30,066 nucleotides of DNA from JANNWF01 sp041675805 (lineage in GTDB: Bacteria > Pseudomonadota > Gammaproteobacteria > Xanthomonadales > Xanthomonadaceae). A program made the translations under genes and the position numbers. Position 1 is the stretch's first letter. Each line of letters begins with the position of its first letter. Below, piece after piece: positions 7,865 to 15,374 of this stretch. The stretch covers positions 1-30,066 of the forward strand of contig JBAYTD010000019.1 of the NCBI GenBank assembly GCA_041675805.1, written 5' to 3'. Below the pieces are notes generated by a model. That model searched no databases. It saw only the letters and a program-made list of their open reading frames with translations, and was not told the origin of the DNA.

Positions 7865-9490
7865 CTACGAAGCTGCGGCCGGGCCTTTGCTGGCGCTGAC
7901 GCCGTGTGCCTGCTTGCGGGCGGATGGTTCCGCCTCGAAGCCGTCGCGGAACAGCGGCAGAAGCCGGTCGAGGGCGGCTTCGACATCGAGCAGGCCGTGG
8001 CCGAACACGGCGTTGGGGATCAGATTGCCGGGGAAGGCACCGCAGCTCTGCGCACTGGTCAGCGGCCGGGCGGTGCTGCGCAACAGGGCTTCGACGCGGT
8101 CGGGATGGCCCTTGAGGCGGGGGTCGGCGCTCATCAGCAGGGCGGCGGCCCCGGCGACGTGCGGGCCGGCCATGCTGGTGCCGCTGGAGTTGCCGTATCC
8201 GCCGCCGCGAATGCTGGAGCGGATGCCGACGCCGGGCGCGGTGATGTCCGGTTTCATCCGCAGCACGCCGCCATCGTTGCCGGGGCCGCGACTGGAAAAG
8301 GCGGCGATAGCATCGTTGTTCTGGCTGGCGGCGACGCTGAAGCTGGATGCGTAGGGAGCCGGCGCGGTGTCGATGCTGCTGCAGTTCGGCCCGCTGTTGC
8401 CGGCGGAGACCACCATCAGGATCCCGGCGGCGCGCAGGGCATCGACGGCATCGCGCAGGATGCCGACATCGGTGCAGCCCTCCGACGGCGGGCAGCCCCA
8501 GGAATTGTTGATGATGTGCGGGGCCTTGCCGGGGTCCGGATTGTTGCCGGCGAGGTCGGTGGGGGCGAGGAACCACTGCATGCATTCCAGGTACATGGCC
8601 ACCGTGCCGTTGCCGCGCTCCATGTTGCGGCAGGCGATCCAGCGCGCCTGCGGGGCGATGCCGATCTGGTTGCCGGCACCATCGTCGCCAACCATCGTGC
8701 CCATGGTGTGGGTGCCGTGGTTGTGGTCGTCGCAGGGCGCGGGTGCATTGACGCCGCAGGGATTGCTGCCGCCGCCGATCAGCGCGTGGACGGCGTCGCG
8801 CCAGTGGTAATCATGGTTGGCGCTGCCGTTGTTCCAGCCGCGATAGCTGTTGCGCAGGGCCGGGTGGCTCCATTCGTAGCCGGTGTCCTGGCCGGCGATC
8901 ACCACGCCCTGGCCGAAATGGCCGCGCGCCCAGGCGGCCGGCGCGCCGATCCGCTGCACACCCCATTCGACGGCCCGTGCGGCCTTGGCGTGGGTCGGCA
9001 CGGGCGGCGGCAGACGCATCGGCAGGCGGGCGTCGAGGATGATTTCGCCGACGCCCGGCAGGCGCGCGACCTGCTCCAGTTGCCCGGCGTCGAGGCGCGC
9101 CCAGACGGCATCGACCAGCCAGTAGTGCCGATGCACGACGCCCAGCGCGGACAGCCGGGCGAGCAGGGCGGACTGGTTGGCAGCGGAATGCCTGCGCAAC
9201 TGCGAAGCGGCTGCCGTGACCCGGGCGACGAAGTCGGCATCGGCCATCGCCACCGGCCGCGCAGACGGCGCGCTGGCGCGGATCAGCACTTCAACCTGGC
9301 CGTCGCGCGCCAGTTTGTCGTGCACCTCTGCCGGCAACGTGCCCGCCGTCGCCGAGGCGCACAGAAGTGACAGCAGCACCGACAGCACGCCCAGCGCACG
9401 ACGCGACGGCCTGGCAGTCCGCTGGCAGTTGCCGGCCGGGGGCCGTGATGAGATTTGAAAACGTTTTGGGATCAATGGCTTGCGGCTCAC
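7865..9490 (-). CDS. Secreted subtilisin-like S8 serine protease
   Basis: A 541-residue (from GTG 9490) S8-family endopeptidase. The catalytic triad is complete: Asp202 in VIAGQDTGYEWSHPAL, His258 in DHNHGTHTMGTMVG and Ser439 in SGTSMAGPHVAGAAALL. The oxyanion Asn is in VVSAGNSGPNC. The N-terminus has a hydrophobic signal segment ending in LLCASATAG, then a propeptide-like region of roughly 120 residues before the catalytic domain. The tail contains LFRDGFEAEP, which resembles short DGFE tails I recall on exported Lysobacterales proteins (not checked). The start is uncertain. No ATG lies close to the signal peptide. An upstream ATG at 9622 would overlap the DUF2442-HTH gene, and GTG 9490 or TTG 9475 are the practical choices. 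Exported protein breakdown would feed the peptide transporters nearby. Confidence 0.9.
   Translation of the reverse strand: MSRKPLIPKRFQISSRPPAGNCQRTARPSRRALGVLSVLLSLLCASATAGTLPAEVHDKLARDGQVEVLIRASAPSARPVAMADADFVARVTAAASQLRRHSAANQSALLARLSALGVVHRHYWLVDAVWARLDAGQLEQVARLPGVGEIILDARLPMRLPPPVPTHAKAARAVEWGVQRIGAPAAWARGHFGQGVVIAGQDTGYEWSHPALRNSYRGWNNGSANHDYHWRDAVHALIGGGSNPCGVNAPAPCDDHNHGTHTMGTMVGDDGAGNQIGIAPQARWIACRNMERGNGTVAMYLECMQWFLAPTDLAGNNPDPGKAPHIINNSWGCPPSEGCTDVGILRDAVDALRAAGILMVVSAGNSGPNCSSIDTAPAPYASSFSVAASQNNDAIAAFSSRGPGNDGGVLRMKPDITAPGVGIRSSIRGGGYGNSSGTSMAGPHVAGAAALLMSADPRLKGHPDRVEALLRSTARPLTSAQSCGAFPGNLIPNAVFGHGLLDVEAALDRLLPLFRDGFEAEPSARKQAHGVSASKGPAAAS
9458..9467. promoter_or_regulatory. 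AAAACGTTTT palindrome near the protease start
   Basis: A perfect 10-bp AT-rich palindrome with a central CG, resembling LacI-family operator half-site geometry. It stands out in very GC-rich DNA. It lies just inside the protease coding region if translation starts at GTG 9490, and upstream of the signal peptide core. It may be chance, or may mean the true start is further downstream. Confidence 0.25.
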
Positions 9491-9548
9491 TTTTCCACCA
9501 TCATCCAAGCGTTTTGGCAGGTCGCCGGAGAGACTTTGGCGGCACTCG

Positions 9549-9998
9549 TCATGCCGCTGCCGTTTGCTGCACTTCCCAGCCCAGCATCGCCAGCCCAACG
9601 GTTTTCGGAATCGACTTCTCACCGCTGCGGTAGTACGCCAGCATCCGGCGGCTGATACCGAGCGCCTGTGCGGCCGATTCCAGTGTCAACCCATGTCGAC
9701 TCATCCAGGCGATCACCTGGCTGTGCGAAGTGTCGCCGGCCTGCTCGATGATGAGTGCGCGAAGATTGTCGCTGGCAAGCGTCAGCGCGTCGTCGTCGGC
9801 AAACAGCACGCCACGATGCCATTCGTCAAGGCCGACGCGGGCAAAGATGCGCTGGTCGCGCAGGGGCTTCAGCACCGGGTGGCGGTCGATTGCCTCGGTC
9901 AGATCGGCTGTGCCGGAGAACCCGTCGGCAAAGGTCAGCTCAAGCAGACCGGCCTGGCGGGCGGCTACATGGGTGATCAGGAATTGTGGTTGTGTCAT
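9549..9998 (-). CDS. DUF2442 domain fused to a helix-turn-helix domain
   Basis: A 149-residue protein. Residues 1 to about 90 match the DUF2442 pattern (LLELTFADGFSGTADLTEAI, then VLKPLRDQRIFARVGLDE). Residues of about 100-140 form an XRE-like helix-turn-helix (GLTLESAAQALGISRRMLAYYRSG). It starts at ATG 9998, overlapping the stop of the DUF4160 gene (ATGA), so the two are one transcription unit. DUF4160 and DUF2442 genes are, from memory, often neighbours in bacteria, and the pair has no settled biochemical role. The helix-turn-helix makes this protein the likely repressor of the unit through the 17-bp palindrome at 10237-10253. A toxin-antitoxin role is inference only. Confidence 0.85.
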   Translation of the reverse strand: MTQPQFLITHVAARQAGLLELTFADGFSGTADLTEAIDRHPVLKPLRDQRIFARVGLDEWHRGVLFADDDALTLASDNLRALIIEQAGDTSHSQVIAWMSRHGLTLESAAQALGISRRMLAYYRSGEKSIPKTVGLAMLGWEVQQTAAA

Positions 9999-10225
9999 GG
10001 GTTCAGCTCCCGCCACTTTGCGGCCAGGGTGGCGTTGTTCAGGATGGCCCAGTCCAGCGCTTCTGCCAGTTCCCGGCTGCGCAGCGTGCTGGAAAGGATG
10101 GCCAGAGTGTCGATCTCGACCAGCGCTTCGCGCCCATCGCGCATCCGCACGTGGAAGTGCGGCGGCAGATGATCGGCGGCGTACATCGTGATGGTCGATT
10201 GCGCGAGGCGGACTATTGTCGGCGT
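9995..10225 (-). CDS. DUF4160 protein, possibly starting at ACG
   Basis: A small protein with the DUF4160 core MYAADHLPPHFHVRMRDG, which includes the PPHFHV motif. From the first available ATG (10186) it has 63 residues. The same frame continues upstream without a stop to 10231 and reads TPTIVRLAQSTIT, which looks like the family's usual MPT(I/V)xRI N-terminus. The codon at the expected Met is ACG (10225-10223), one base from ATG. The full-length form would be 76 residues. There is no ATG, GTG or TTG between the in-frame TGA and ATG 10186. Either the start codon has mutated, ACG is used, or the protein is shortened at ATG 10186. The gene overlaps the DUF2442-HTH gene by 4 bases. The function is unknown. 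Confidence 0.75.
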   Translation of the reverse strand, partial: TPTIVRLAQSTITMYAADHLPPHFHVRMRDGREALVEIDTLAILSSTLRSRELAEALDWAILNNATLAAKWRELNP

Positions 10226-10230
10226 GACGC

Positions 10231-10236
10231 ATCATA
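10231..10236 (-). promoter_or_regulatory. Candidate -10 box of the DUF4160/DUF2442-HTH unit
   Basis: On the minus strand this reads TATGAT, five of six matches to TATAAT, directly next to the 17-bp palindrome. Transcription would begin close to the ACG codon at 10225, so a product from that codon would be leaderless or nearly so. No good -35 at 17-bp spacing was found. TTGAGT lies only 14 bp upstream. Confidence 0.4.
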
Positions 10237-10253
10237 AGTGCAATCATTGCACT
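10237..10253. promoter_or_regulatory. Perfect 17-bp palindrome, candidate operator
   Basis: AGTGCAATCATTGCACT has perfect 8-bp arms around a single C. It directly abuts the candidate -10 box and lies 12 bp upstream of the apparent DUF4160 start. It is unusually AT-balanced for this genome. The unit's own helix-turn-helix protein is the obvious candidate ligand, giving autorepression. Confidence 0.6.
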
Positions 10254-10361
10254 CAAGAAAGGGCAGAATGCCGGCAGAGCACCGGCCACTTGGCTGCGAT
10301 CAACTCGATGGCCGGTTCTTGATGCCGATTGCTCGCCTGCGCGATTCGCGCGAGAAAACCG

Positions 10362-10448
10362 TGGTGCCGAAGGAGGGACTCGAACCCTCACGCTTTTAAG
10401 GGCGGCGGATTTTGAGTCCGCTGCGTCTACCGATTCCGCCACTTCGGC
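10362..10448 (-). tRNA. tRNA-Leu (anticodon CAA)
   Basis: A complete 87-nt class II tRNA. The acceptor arm GCCGAAG pairs with CTTCGGC and the sequence ends in an encoded CCA. The anticodon stem-loop is GCGGA-CTCAAAA-TCCGC, giving anticodon CAA, which reads UUG. The long variable arm and a T arm with GGTTCGAGTCC are present. It is isolated, without other tRNAs nearby. Its 3' side faces the DUF4160 promoter. Confidence 0.97.
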
Positions 10449-10615
10449 GCGGGGTGCGGAGTATACGGGATGCGTTGCCGGCCGAGCAGTGGGCGGCGGG
10501 CGGAGCCGGATGCGGGTCGCCCGCCGTTCGCCGGGGGCTTGCGTTCGTGACGGGAACGGCGGAGTACGCTAGCCTTCCGCGTCCGATTGGGGATGGAAGA
10601 CGTCCGGGGGGACGC

Positions 10616-12190
10616 ATGGCAACACAGCAGGCCGGCCGCATGCCGCGGCAGATCGGCTTCATCATCGGCAACGAGGGATGCGAGCGCTTCAGCTTCTACG
10701 GCATGCGCAACATCCTGATTCCGTTCCTGATCACTTCGTTGCTGCTGCAACATCTGGAGCAGGGCGCGGTCCGCGATGCGGCGGCCAAGGACATCCTGCA
10801 CACCTTCATGATCGGGGTGTATTTCTTCCCGTTGCTGGGCGGCTGGCTGGCCGACCGCTTCTTCGGCAAGTACCACACCATCCTCTGGTTCAGCCTGATC
10901 TACTGTGCCGGGCACGCCTGTCTGGCGATGTTCGAGCACAGCCGGGCCGGCTTCTTCACTGGCCTCGGGCTGATCGCGCTGGGGGCCGGCGGGATCAAGC
11001 CGCTGGTCGCCTCGTTCATGGGCGACCAGTTCGACCAGTCCAACAAGCATCTGGCGAAGATCGTCTTCGACGCCTTCTACTGGATCATCAACTTCGGCTC
11101 GCTGTTCGCCTCGCTGCTGATGCCGATCTTCCTGGTCAAGTTCGGAGCCAGCGTCGCCTTCGGCATCCCCGGCATCCTGATGTTCATCGCCACGGCGGTG
11201 TTCTGGGCCGGGCGCAAGCATTACGTGTTCGCGCCGTTGCCGCCGAAAGACCCCGATTCCTTCACCCGCGTGGCGCGCACGGCGCTGCTCAGCGCGGCGC
11301 CGGGGCAGTCGCGGCCCGGTCTGTGGCTGGCGTTGGGTTCGGTGGTGCTGGCGCTGGGCGTGATCGCCCACGCGCTGCTGGCACCGCTGATGGGCTGGAA
11401 TGCGTTCGGCATCGTCATCACGCTGTGCCTGGCACTGGTGATCTTCCTGGTCGGTGCCGGCGTCGGCACCTGGATGCAACTCGACCGCGCCCGCGGCGTG
11501 CATCCGGAAGTGGCGGTTGAGGGCGTGCGCAGCGTGCTGCGCCTGTTGGTGATCTTCGCCCTGACCACGCCGTTCTTCTCGCTGTTCGACCAGAAGGCCT
11601 CGACCTGGGTGATCCAGGGCGCGGAAATGACCAAGCCGGGCTGGTTCCAGCCGGCGCAGATGCAGGCGCTGAACCCGGCGCTGGTGATGATCCTGATCCC
11701 CTTCAACAACCTGGTGCTGTATCCGTGGCTCAAGCGGTTGGGCTTCGCGCCGACGGCGCTGCGGCGTATGACTGCGGGCATCGCCTTCAGCGGTCTGGCG
11801 TGGATCGCGGTGGGTGCGTTCCAGGTGATGATGGACGGCGGCGAGGCGATGTCGATCGTCTGGCAGGTACTGCCTTATGCGCTTCTGACCTTCGGCGAGG
11901 TGCTGGTATCGGCCACCGGCCTGGAGTTCGCCTATAGCCAGGCGCCGCAGGCGATGAAGGGCGTGATCATGAGCTTCTGGAACCTGACCACCACCATCGG
12001 CAACCTGTGGGTGCTGCTGGCCAACGCAGCGGTTCGCAACCAGACGGTGACGACGAACATCGCCAGTACCGGGCTCAGCGAAACGGCCTTTTTGATGTTC
12101 TTCTTCGCCGCTTTCGCGCTGGTTGCGGCCGGCGTGTTCGGTCTGTACGCCCGGCGTTACCGTGAGGCCGACCATTACCGACCGGTCTGA
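10616..12190 (+). CDS. POT/PTR-family proton-dependent oligopeptide transporter
   Basis: A 524-residue MFS-type inner-membrane symporter. The family fingerprint ExxERFxYYG appears as EGCERFSFYGMRN in the first helix (about residues 19-31). The second POT signature follows at about 135-165, with GDQFDQSNKHLAKIVFDAFY and INFGSLFAS. There are about 12-14 hydrophobic segments and a short C-terminal tail. It should import di- and tripeptides with protons. The start ATG 10616 follows a G-rich stretch (CCGGGGGG) at suitable distance. The divergent neighbour is tRNA-Leu, and an amino acid permease follows in the same direction. Substrates cannot be read from sequence alone. Confidence 0.94.
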   Translation: MATQQAGRMPRQIGFIIGNEGCERFSFYGMRNILIPFLITSLLLQHLEQGAVRDAAAKDILHTFMIGVYFFPLLGGWLADRFFGKYHTILWFSLIYCAGHACLAMFEHSRAGFFTGLGLIALGAGGIKPLVASFMGDQFDQSNKHLAKIVFDAFYWIINFGSLFASLLMPIFLVKFGASVAFGIPGILMFIATAVFWAGRKHYVFAPLPPKDPDSFTRVARTALLSAAPGQSRPGLWLALGSVVLALGVIAHALLAPLMGWNAFGIVITLCLALVIFLVGAGVGTWMQLDRARGVHPEVAVEGVRSVLRLLVIFALTTPFFSLFDQKASTWVIQGAEMTKPGWFQPAQMQALNPALVMILIPFNNLVLYPWLKRLGFAPTALRRMTAGIAFSGLAWIAVGAFQVMMDGGEAMSIVWQVLPYALLTFGEVLVSATGLEFAYSQAPQAMKGVIMSFWNLTTTIGNLWVLLANAAVRNQTVTTNIASTGLSETAFLMFFFAAFALVAAGVFGLYARRYREADHYRPV

Positions 12191-12230
12191 CGCGACCGCC
12201 ATCGTCCATCGCCAACGAGGGGAGCGATCC

Positions 12231-12290
12231 ATGCAAGGCTGCACCGACATTTCATCCGTCTCGACCATCCGGGGGAGCATGCGACCATGA
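12231..12290 (+). CDS. 19-residue leader ORF coupled to the amino acid permease
   Basis: A 20-codon ORF with product MQGCTDISSVSTIRGSMRP. It starts at ATG 12231 behind a strong ribosome binding site (GAGGGGAG) and ends in a TGA that overlaps the ATG of the permease (ATGA, 12287-12290). The ribosome binding site is better than that of most genes here, and the overlap suggests translational coupling. No attenuator-type run of one amino acid codon is present, though Ser and Thr are frequent. It could also be a non-functional remnant. I know no homologue. Confidence 0.45.
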   Translation: MQGCTDISSVSTIRGSMRP

Positions 12291-13774
12291 TCAGGAATCT
12301 GTTGATGACCAAGCCGGTCGAACCGGCACCGCATGTCGACGCCGGCGAGCCGGTCGAGGGCAGCCTTGAGGGCGAGGCCACCCTCAAGCGCACGCTGACC
12401 GCGCGCCATCTGGTGCTGCTGGGCGTGGGCGCGGTGATCGGTGCCGGCATCTTTGTGCTGACCGGCCAGGCCGCCGCCAACCACGCTGGTCCGGCGATCA
12501 TGCTGAGCTTTGTCCTGGCCGGCCTCGCCTGCGCCTTCGCCGGCCTGTGTTACGCCGAGTTCTCGGCGATGATGCCGGTCTCCGGCAGCGCCTATTCGTA
12601 CTCCTACGCCACCCTGGGCGAGTACGTCGCCTGGTTCATCGGCTGGTGCCTGGTGCTGGAATACCTGTTCGCATCGAGCACGGTGGCGGTTGGCTGGTCG
12701 GGCTATCTGGTCAGCTTTTTGACCACTACCCTGGGCATCCCGTTTCCGGCCGAACTGGCGACAGCGCCGATCACCTGGGACGGCTCCGACTTCGTCCGCA
12801 CCGCCGGCATCATCAACCTGCCGGCGGTGCTCATCGTGGCGGCGGTCAGCGGCCTGTGCTACGTCGGCATCACCCAGTCGGCATTCGCCAACGCCATCGT
12901 GGTGGCGATCAAGGTGGCGGTCATCGCCGCCTTCCTCGGCTTCGGCGTGCAGTACATCGATCCGGCCAACTTCACCCCGTTCATCCCCGCGAACGAAGGC
13001 CCCGGCCGCTTCGGCATGGAGGGCGTGTTCCGCGCCGCGACCATCGTGTTCTTCGCCTACATCGGCTTCGATGCCGTCTCCACCGCCGCCGGCGAGGCGA
13101 AGAATCCGCAGCGCGACATGCCGATCGGCATCCTCGGCTCGCTGGTCGCCTGCACGCTGATCTACATCGCCGTCTGCGCAGTGCTGGTCGGCATCGCGCC
13201 GTATCGCGAACTGGACACCGCCAAGCCGGTCGCCACGGCGCTGGAACTGGCCATGCGCGCGGATCCCTCGGCCAACCTGGAGTGGCTGAAGACGGCGGTG
13301 GAAATCGGTGCCATTGCCGGCCTGTCGTCGGTGATCCTGGTGATGCTGATGGCGCAGCCGCGCATCTTCTATTCGATGTCGCGCGACGGCCTGTTGCCGC
13401 GCCTGTTCGGCAGGGTCCACCGCAAGCACCAGACGCCCTACGTCGGCACCATCATCGTCGGCGTGGTGGCCTGCCTGCTGGCGGGCCTCATGCCGCTGAG
13501 CGTGCTCGGCGAGCTGGTCTCGATGGGCACCCTGATCGCCTTCGCCACGGTCTGTCTCGGCGTGCTCGTGCTGCGCTTCACCCGGCCGGAGATCCCGCGT
13601 CCGTTCCGGGTTCCGTTCTTCCTGCTGATCTGCCCGCTGGGCGTGGTCTCCTGCCTGTTCCTGTTCATGCAGTCGTTCGTCGAGCACTGGGTGATCTTCG
13701 TGCTGTGGACGCTGCTCGGCCAGGTGATCTACTTCGGCTACGGCTACCGTCACAGCAAGTTGCGCAAACGCTGA
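12287..13774 (+). CDS. APC-family amino acid permease (CAT-like)
   Basis: A 495-residue membrane transporter with about 12-14 hydrophobic helices. The cationic-amino-acid-transporter-type signature is at the first helix (LLGVGAVIGAGIFVLTG), followed by CYAEFSAMMPVSGSAYSY. IGFDAVSTAAGEAKNPQRDMP in the middle and QPRIFYSMSRDGLLP near two thirds are typical of the YfnA/CAT branch. Substrates in this branch range from cationic to branched-chain amino acids, so I do not assign one. ATG 12287 overlaps the stop of the 19-codon leader ORF, and a GGGGGAG at 12271-12277 precedes it. A second in-frame ATG is at 12305. Confidence 0.93.
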   Translation: MIRNLLMTKPVEPAPHVDAGEPVEGSLEGEATLKRTLTARHLVLLGVGAVIGAGIFVLTGQAAANHAGPAIMLSFVLAGLACAFAGLCYAEFSAMMPVSGSAYSYSYATLGEYVAWFIGWCLVLEYLFASSTVAVGWSGYLVSFLTTTLGIPFPAELATAPITWDGSDFVRTAGIINLPAVLIVAAVSGLCYVGITQSAFANAIVVAIKVAVIAAFLGFGVQYIDPANFTPFIPANEGPGRFGMEGVFRAATIVFFAYIGFDAVSTAAGEAKNPQRDMPIGILGSLVACTLIYIAVCAVLVGIAPYRELDTAKPVATALELAMRADPSANLEWLKTAVEIGAIAGLSSVILVMLMAQPRIFYSMSRDGLLPRLFGRVHRKHQTPYVGTIIVGVVACLLAGLMPLSVLGELVSMGTLIAFATVCLGVLVLRFTRPEIPRPFRVPFFLLICPLGVVSCLFLFMQSFVEHWVIFVLWTLLGQVIYFGYGYRHSKLRKR

Positions 13775-13788
13775 TCGCCGCCGCCCGC

Positions 13789-13814
13789 GGAGCCGGCCCG
13801 GCGCGGCCGGCTCC
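13789..13814 (+). terminator. Strong hairpin after the amino acid permease
   Basis: GGAGCCGGCC (13789-13798) pairs perfectly with GGCCGGCTCC (13805-13814) around a 6-base loop. It lies 15 bp after the permease stop and 57 bp before the NhaC gene. No T-run follows, so it could be a factor-assisted terminator, an mRNA stabiliser, or a repetitive hairpin element. Confidence 0.5.
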
Positions 13815-13871
13815 AGGCGATTGCGCCGCCGGCTGCGCGGCATTGATTCCGTCTGCGACCCGAGTCTCGCC

Positions 13872-15347
13872 ATGACCCACGCCTCGCCCCGCCAACCCTC
13901 CCTGCTGCAGGCGCTGACGCCGCTTGCCGTGCTGGTCGTCCTGCTGATCCTCGCCGTCTACCTGTTCGCCGATGACGCGGTGTACGGTGCCAGCCAGGTG
14001 GCCCTGCTGCTGGCCGCCGCCGTGGCCTCCCTGGTCGGCATCCGCAACGGGCTGAAATGGGAGCAGATCCAGGACAGCATGGTCGCCGGGCTGGCGGTGG
14101 CGGTGACGCCGATCCTGATCCTGCTGGCGGTCGGCGCGCTGATCGGTACGTGGATCCTCTGCGGCACGGTGCCGACGCTGATCGTCTACGGCATGGAACT
14201 GCTGCATCCCTCGTATTTCTACCCGGCGGTGTGCCTGATCACCGCCATCGCGGCGCTGGTGATCGGCAGTTCCTGGACGGTGGCCGGCACCTTGGGCGTG
14301 GCGCTGATCGGCGTCGCCCAGGGCATGGAGATGTCCTTGCCGATCACCGCCGGGGCGATCATTTCCGGGGCCTATTTCGGCGACAAGATTTCGCCGTTGT
14401 CGGATACCACCATCCTTGCCCCGGCGGTGTCCGGTGCCGAACTGTTCGCGCATATCCGCAACCTGGTCTGGACCACGGCACCCAGCCTCGCCATCGCCCT
14501 GGTGATGTTCGCCCTGATCGGTGCCGGCGACGGCGGCGGGCGCGGCGATGGCGCGGCGTTCGGCGAGCTGCCGGCGGTGCTGCAATCGCGTTTCAATCTC
14601 GGCTGGCATCTGCTGCTGCCGATGGTGGTGGTGTTCACCCTGGCCTTTGTCCGCTTTCCGGCCTATCCGACGATCCTGATCGGTGCCCTGCTCGGTGCCG
14701 TGTTCGGCGTGATCTTCCAGCCCGAGGCAGTGGTCGCGCTGGCCGACAACGAGGCGCTGTCGCGGCCGATGGCGCTGCTGGCCGGGGCCTGGAGCGCGCT
14801 GTTCGGCGGCTACCAGGTCGAAACCGGCAACGCCGGTGCCGACGATCTGCTGACCCGCGGCGGCATGGCGAGCATGCTCAACACCGCCTGGCTGGTGATC
14901 TGCGCGATGTGCTTCGGCGCGGTGATGGAGCGGGTCGGTCTGCTCGAGCGATTGATCCGCGGCCTGTTGTCGGTGGTCCATTCGGCGCGCGCGCTGGTGG
15001 TGTCGACCCTGGTCACTGCAGTCGGGACCAATATCGTCACCGCCGATCAATACATGTCGCTGGTCCTGCCCGGCAAATTGTTCCAGTCCGAGTACGAGCG
15101 TCGCGGGCTGTCGCCGCTGAACCTGTCGCGGGCGCTGGAGGACGGCGGCACCATCACCTCGCCGCTGATCCCCTGGAACACCTGCGGCGCGTTCATGGCC
15201 GCCACCCTGGGCGTCGCCACGCTGGACTATCTGCCCTATGCGTTCTTCAACCTGGTGAACCTGGGGCTGGCCTTCATCCTTGCCTGGGTCGGCTTTCGAC
15301 TGTTGCCGCTGGTCAAGGCGAGCAAGGTGCCGGCGACGGACTCCTGA
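13872..15347 (+). CDS. NhaC-family Na+/H+ antiporter
   Basis: A 491-residue inner-membrane protein with about 11-12 helices. The NhaC-family motif GAYFGDKISPLSDTTILAPAVSG is at about residues 170-192, and a second conserved stretch SRALEDGGTITSPLIPWN lies near the C-terminus. The family exchanges Na+ for H+, and some members exchange organic acids, so it could serve sodium and pH homeostasis or carboxylate exchange. The start ATG 13872 begins just before the first helix. It stands 97 bp from the permease with a strong hairpin between them, so it is probably a separate unit. It converges on the DedA-PAP2 gene 27 bp away. Confidence 0.92.
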   Translation: MTHASPRQPSLLQALTPLAVLVVLLILAVYLFADDAVYGASQVALLLAAAVASLVGIRNGLKWEQIQDSMVAGLAVAVTPILILLAVGALIGTWILCGTVPTLIVYGMELLHPSYFYPAVCLITAIAALVIGSSWTVAGTLGVALIGVAQGMEMSLPITAGAIISGAYFGDKISPLSDTTILAPAVSGAELFAHIRNLVWTTAPSLAIALVMFALIGAGDGGGRGDGAAFGELPAVLQSRFNLGWHLLLPMVVVFTLAFVRFPAYPTILIGALLGAVFGVIFQPEAVVALADNEALSRPMALLAGAWSALFGGYQVETGNAGADDLLTRGGMASMLNTAWLVICAMCFGAVMERVGLLERLIRGLLSVVHSARALVVSTLVTAVGTNIVTADQYMSLVLPGKLFQSEYERRGLSPLNLSRALEDGGTITSPLIPWNTCGAFMAATLGVATLDYLPYAFFNLVNLGLAFILAWVGFRLLPLVKASKVPATDS

Positions 15348-15374
15348 GCCGATTCGTCGACGGCAAAGTCGGCT

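Noticed and set aside
9491..9622. Longer protease N-terminus from ATG 9622
   Set aside because: It would overlap the conserved DUF2442-HTH gene by 74 bases and add about 44 residues before the already long n-region of the signal peptide.
10325..10360. Terminator for tRNA-Leu formed by GCGCGA and TCGCGC
   Set aside because: The arms are separated by a single base, which cannot form a normal loop, and no T-tract follows.
10427..13873. 1148-codon open frame on the minus strand opposite the POT and APC genes
   Set aside because: Its product is a low-complexity mixture rich in Arg, Gln, His, Asp and Ala with no domain. It mirrors two well-conserved transporter genes, and long antisense frames are expected in DNA this GC-rich.
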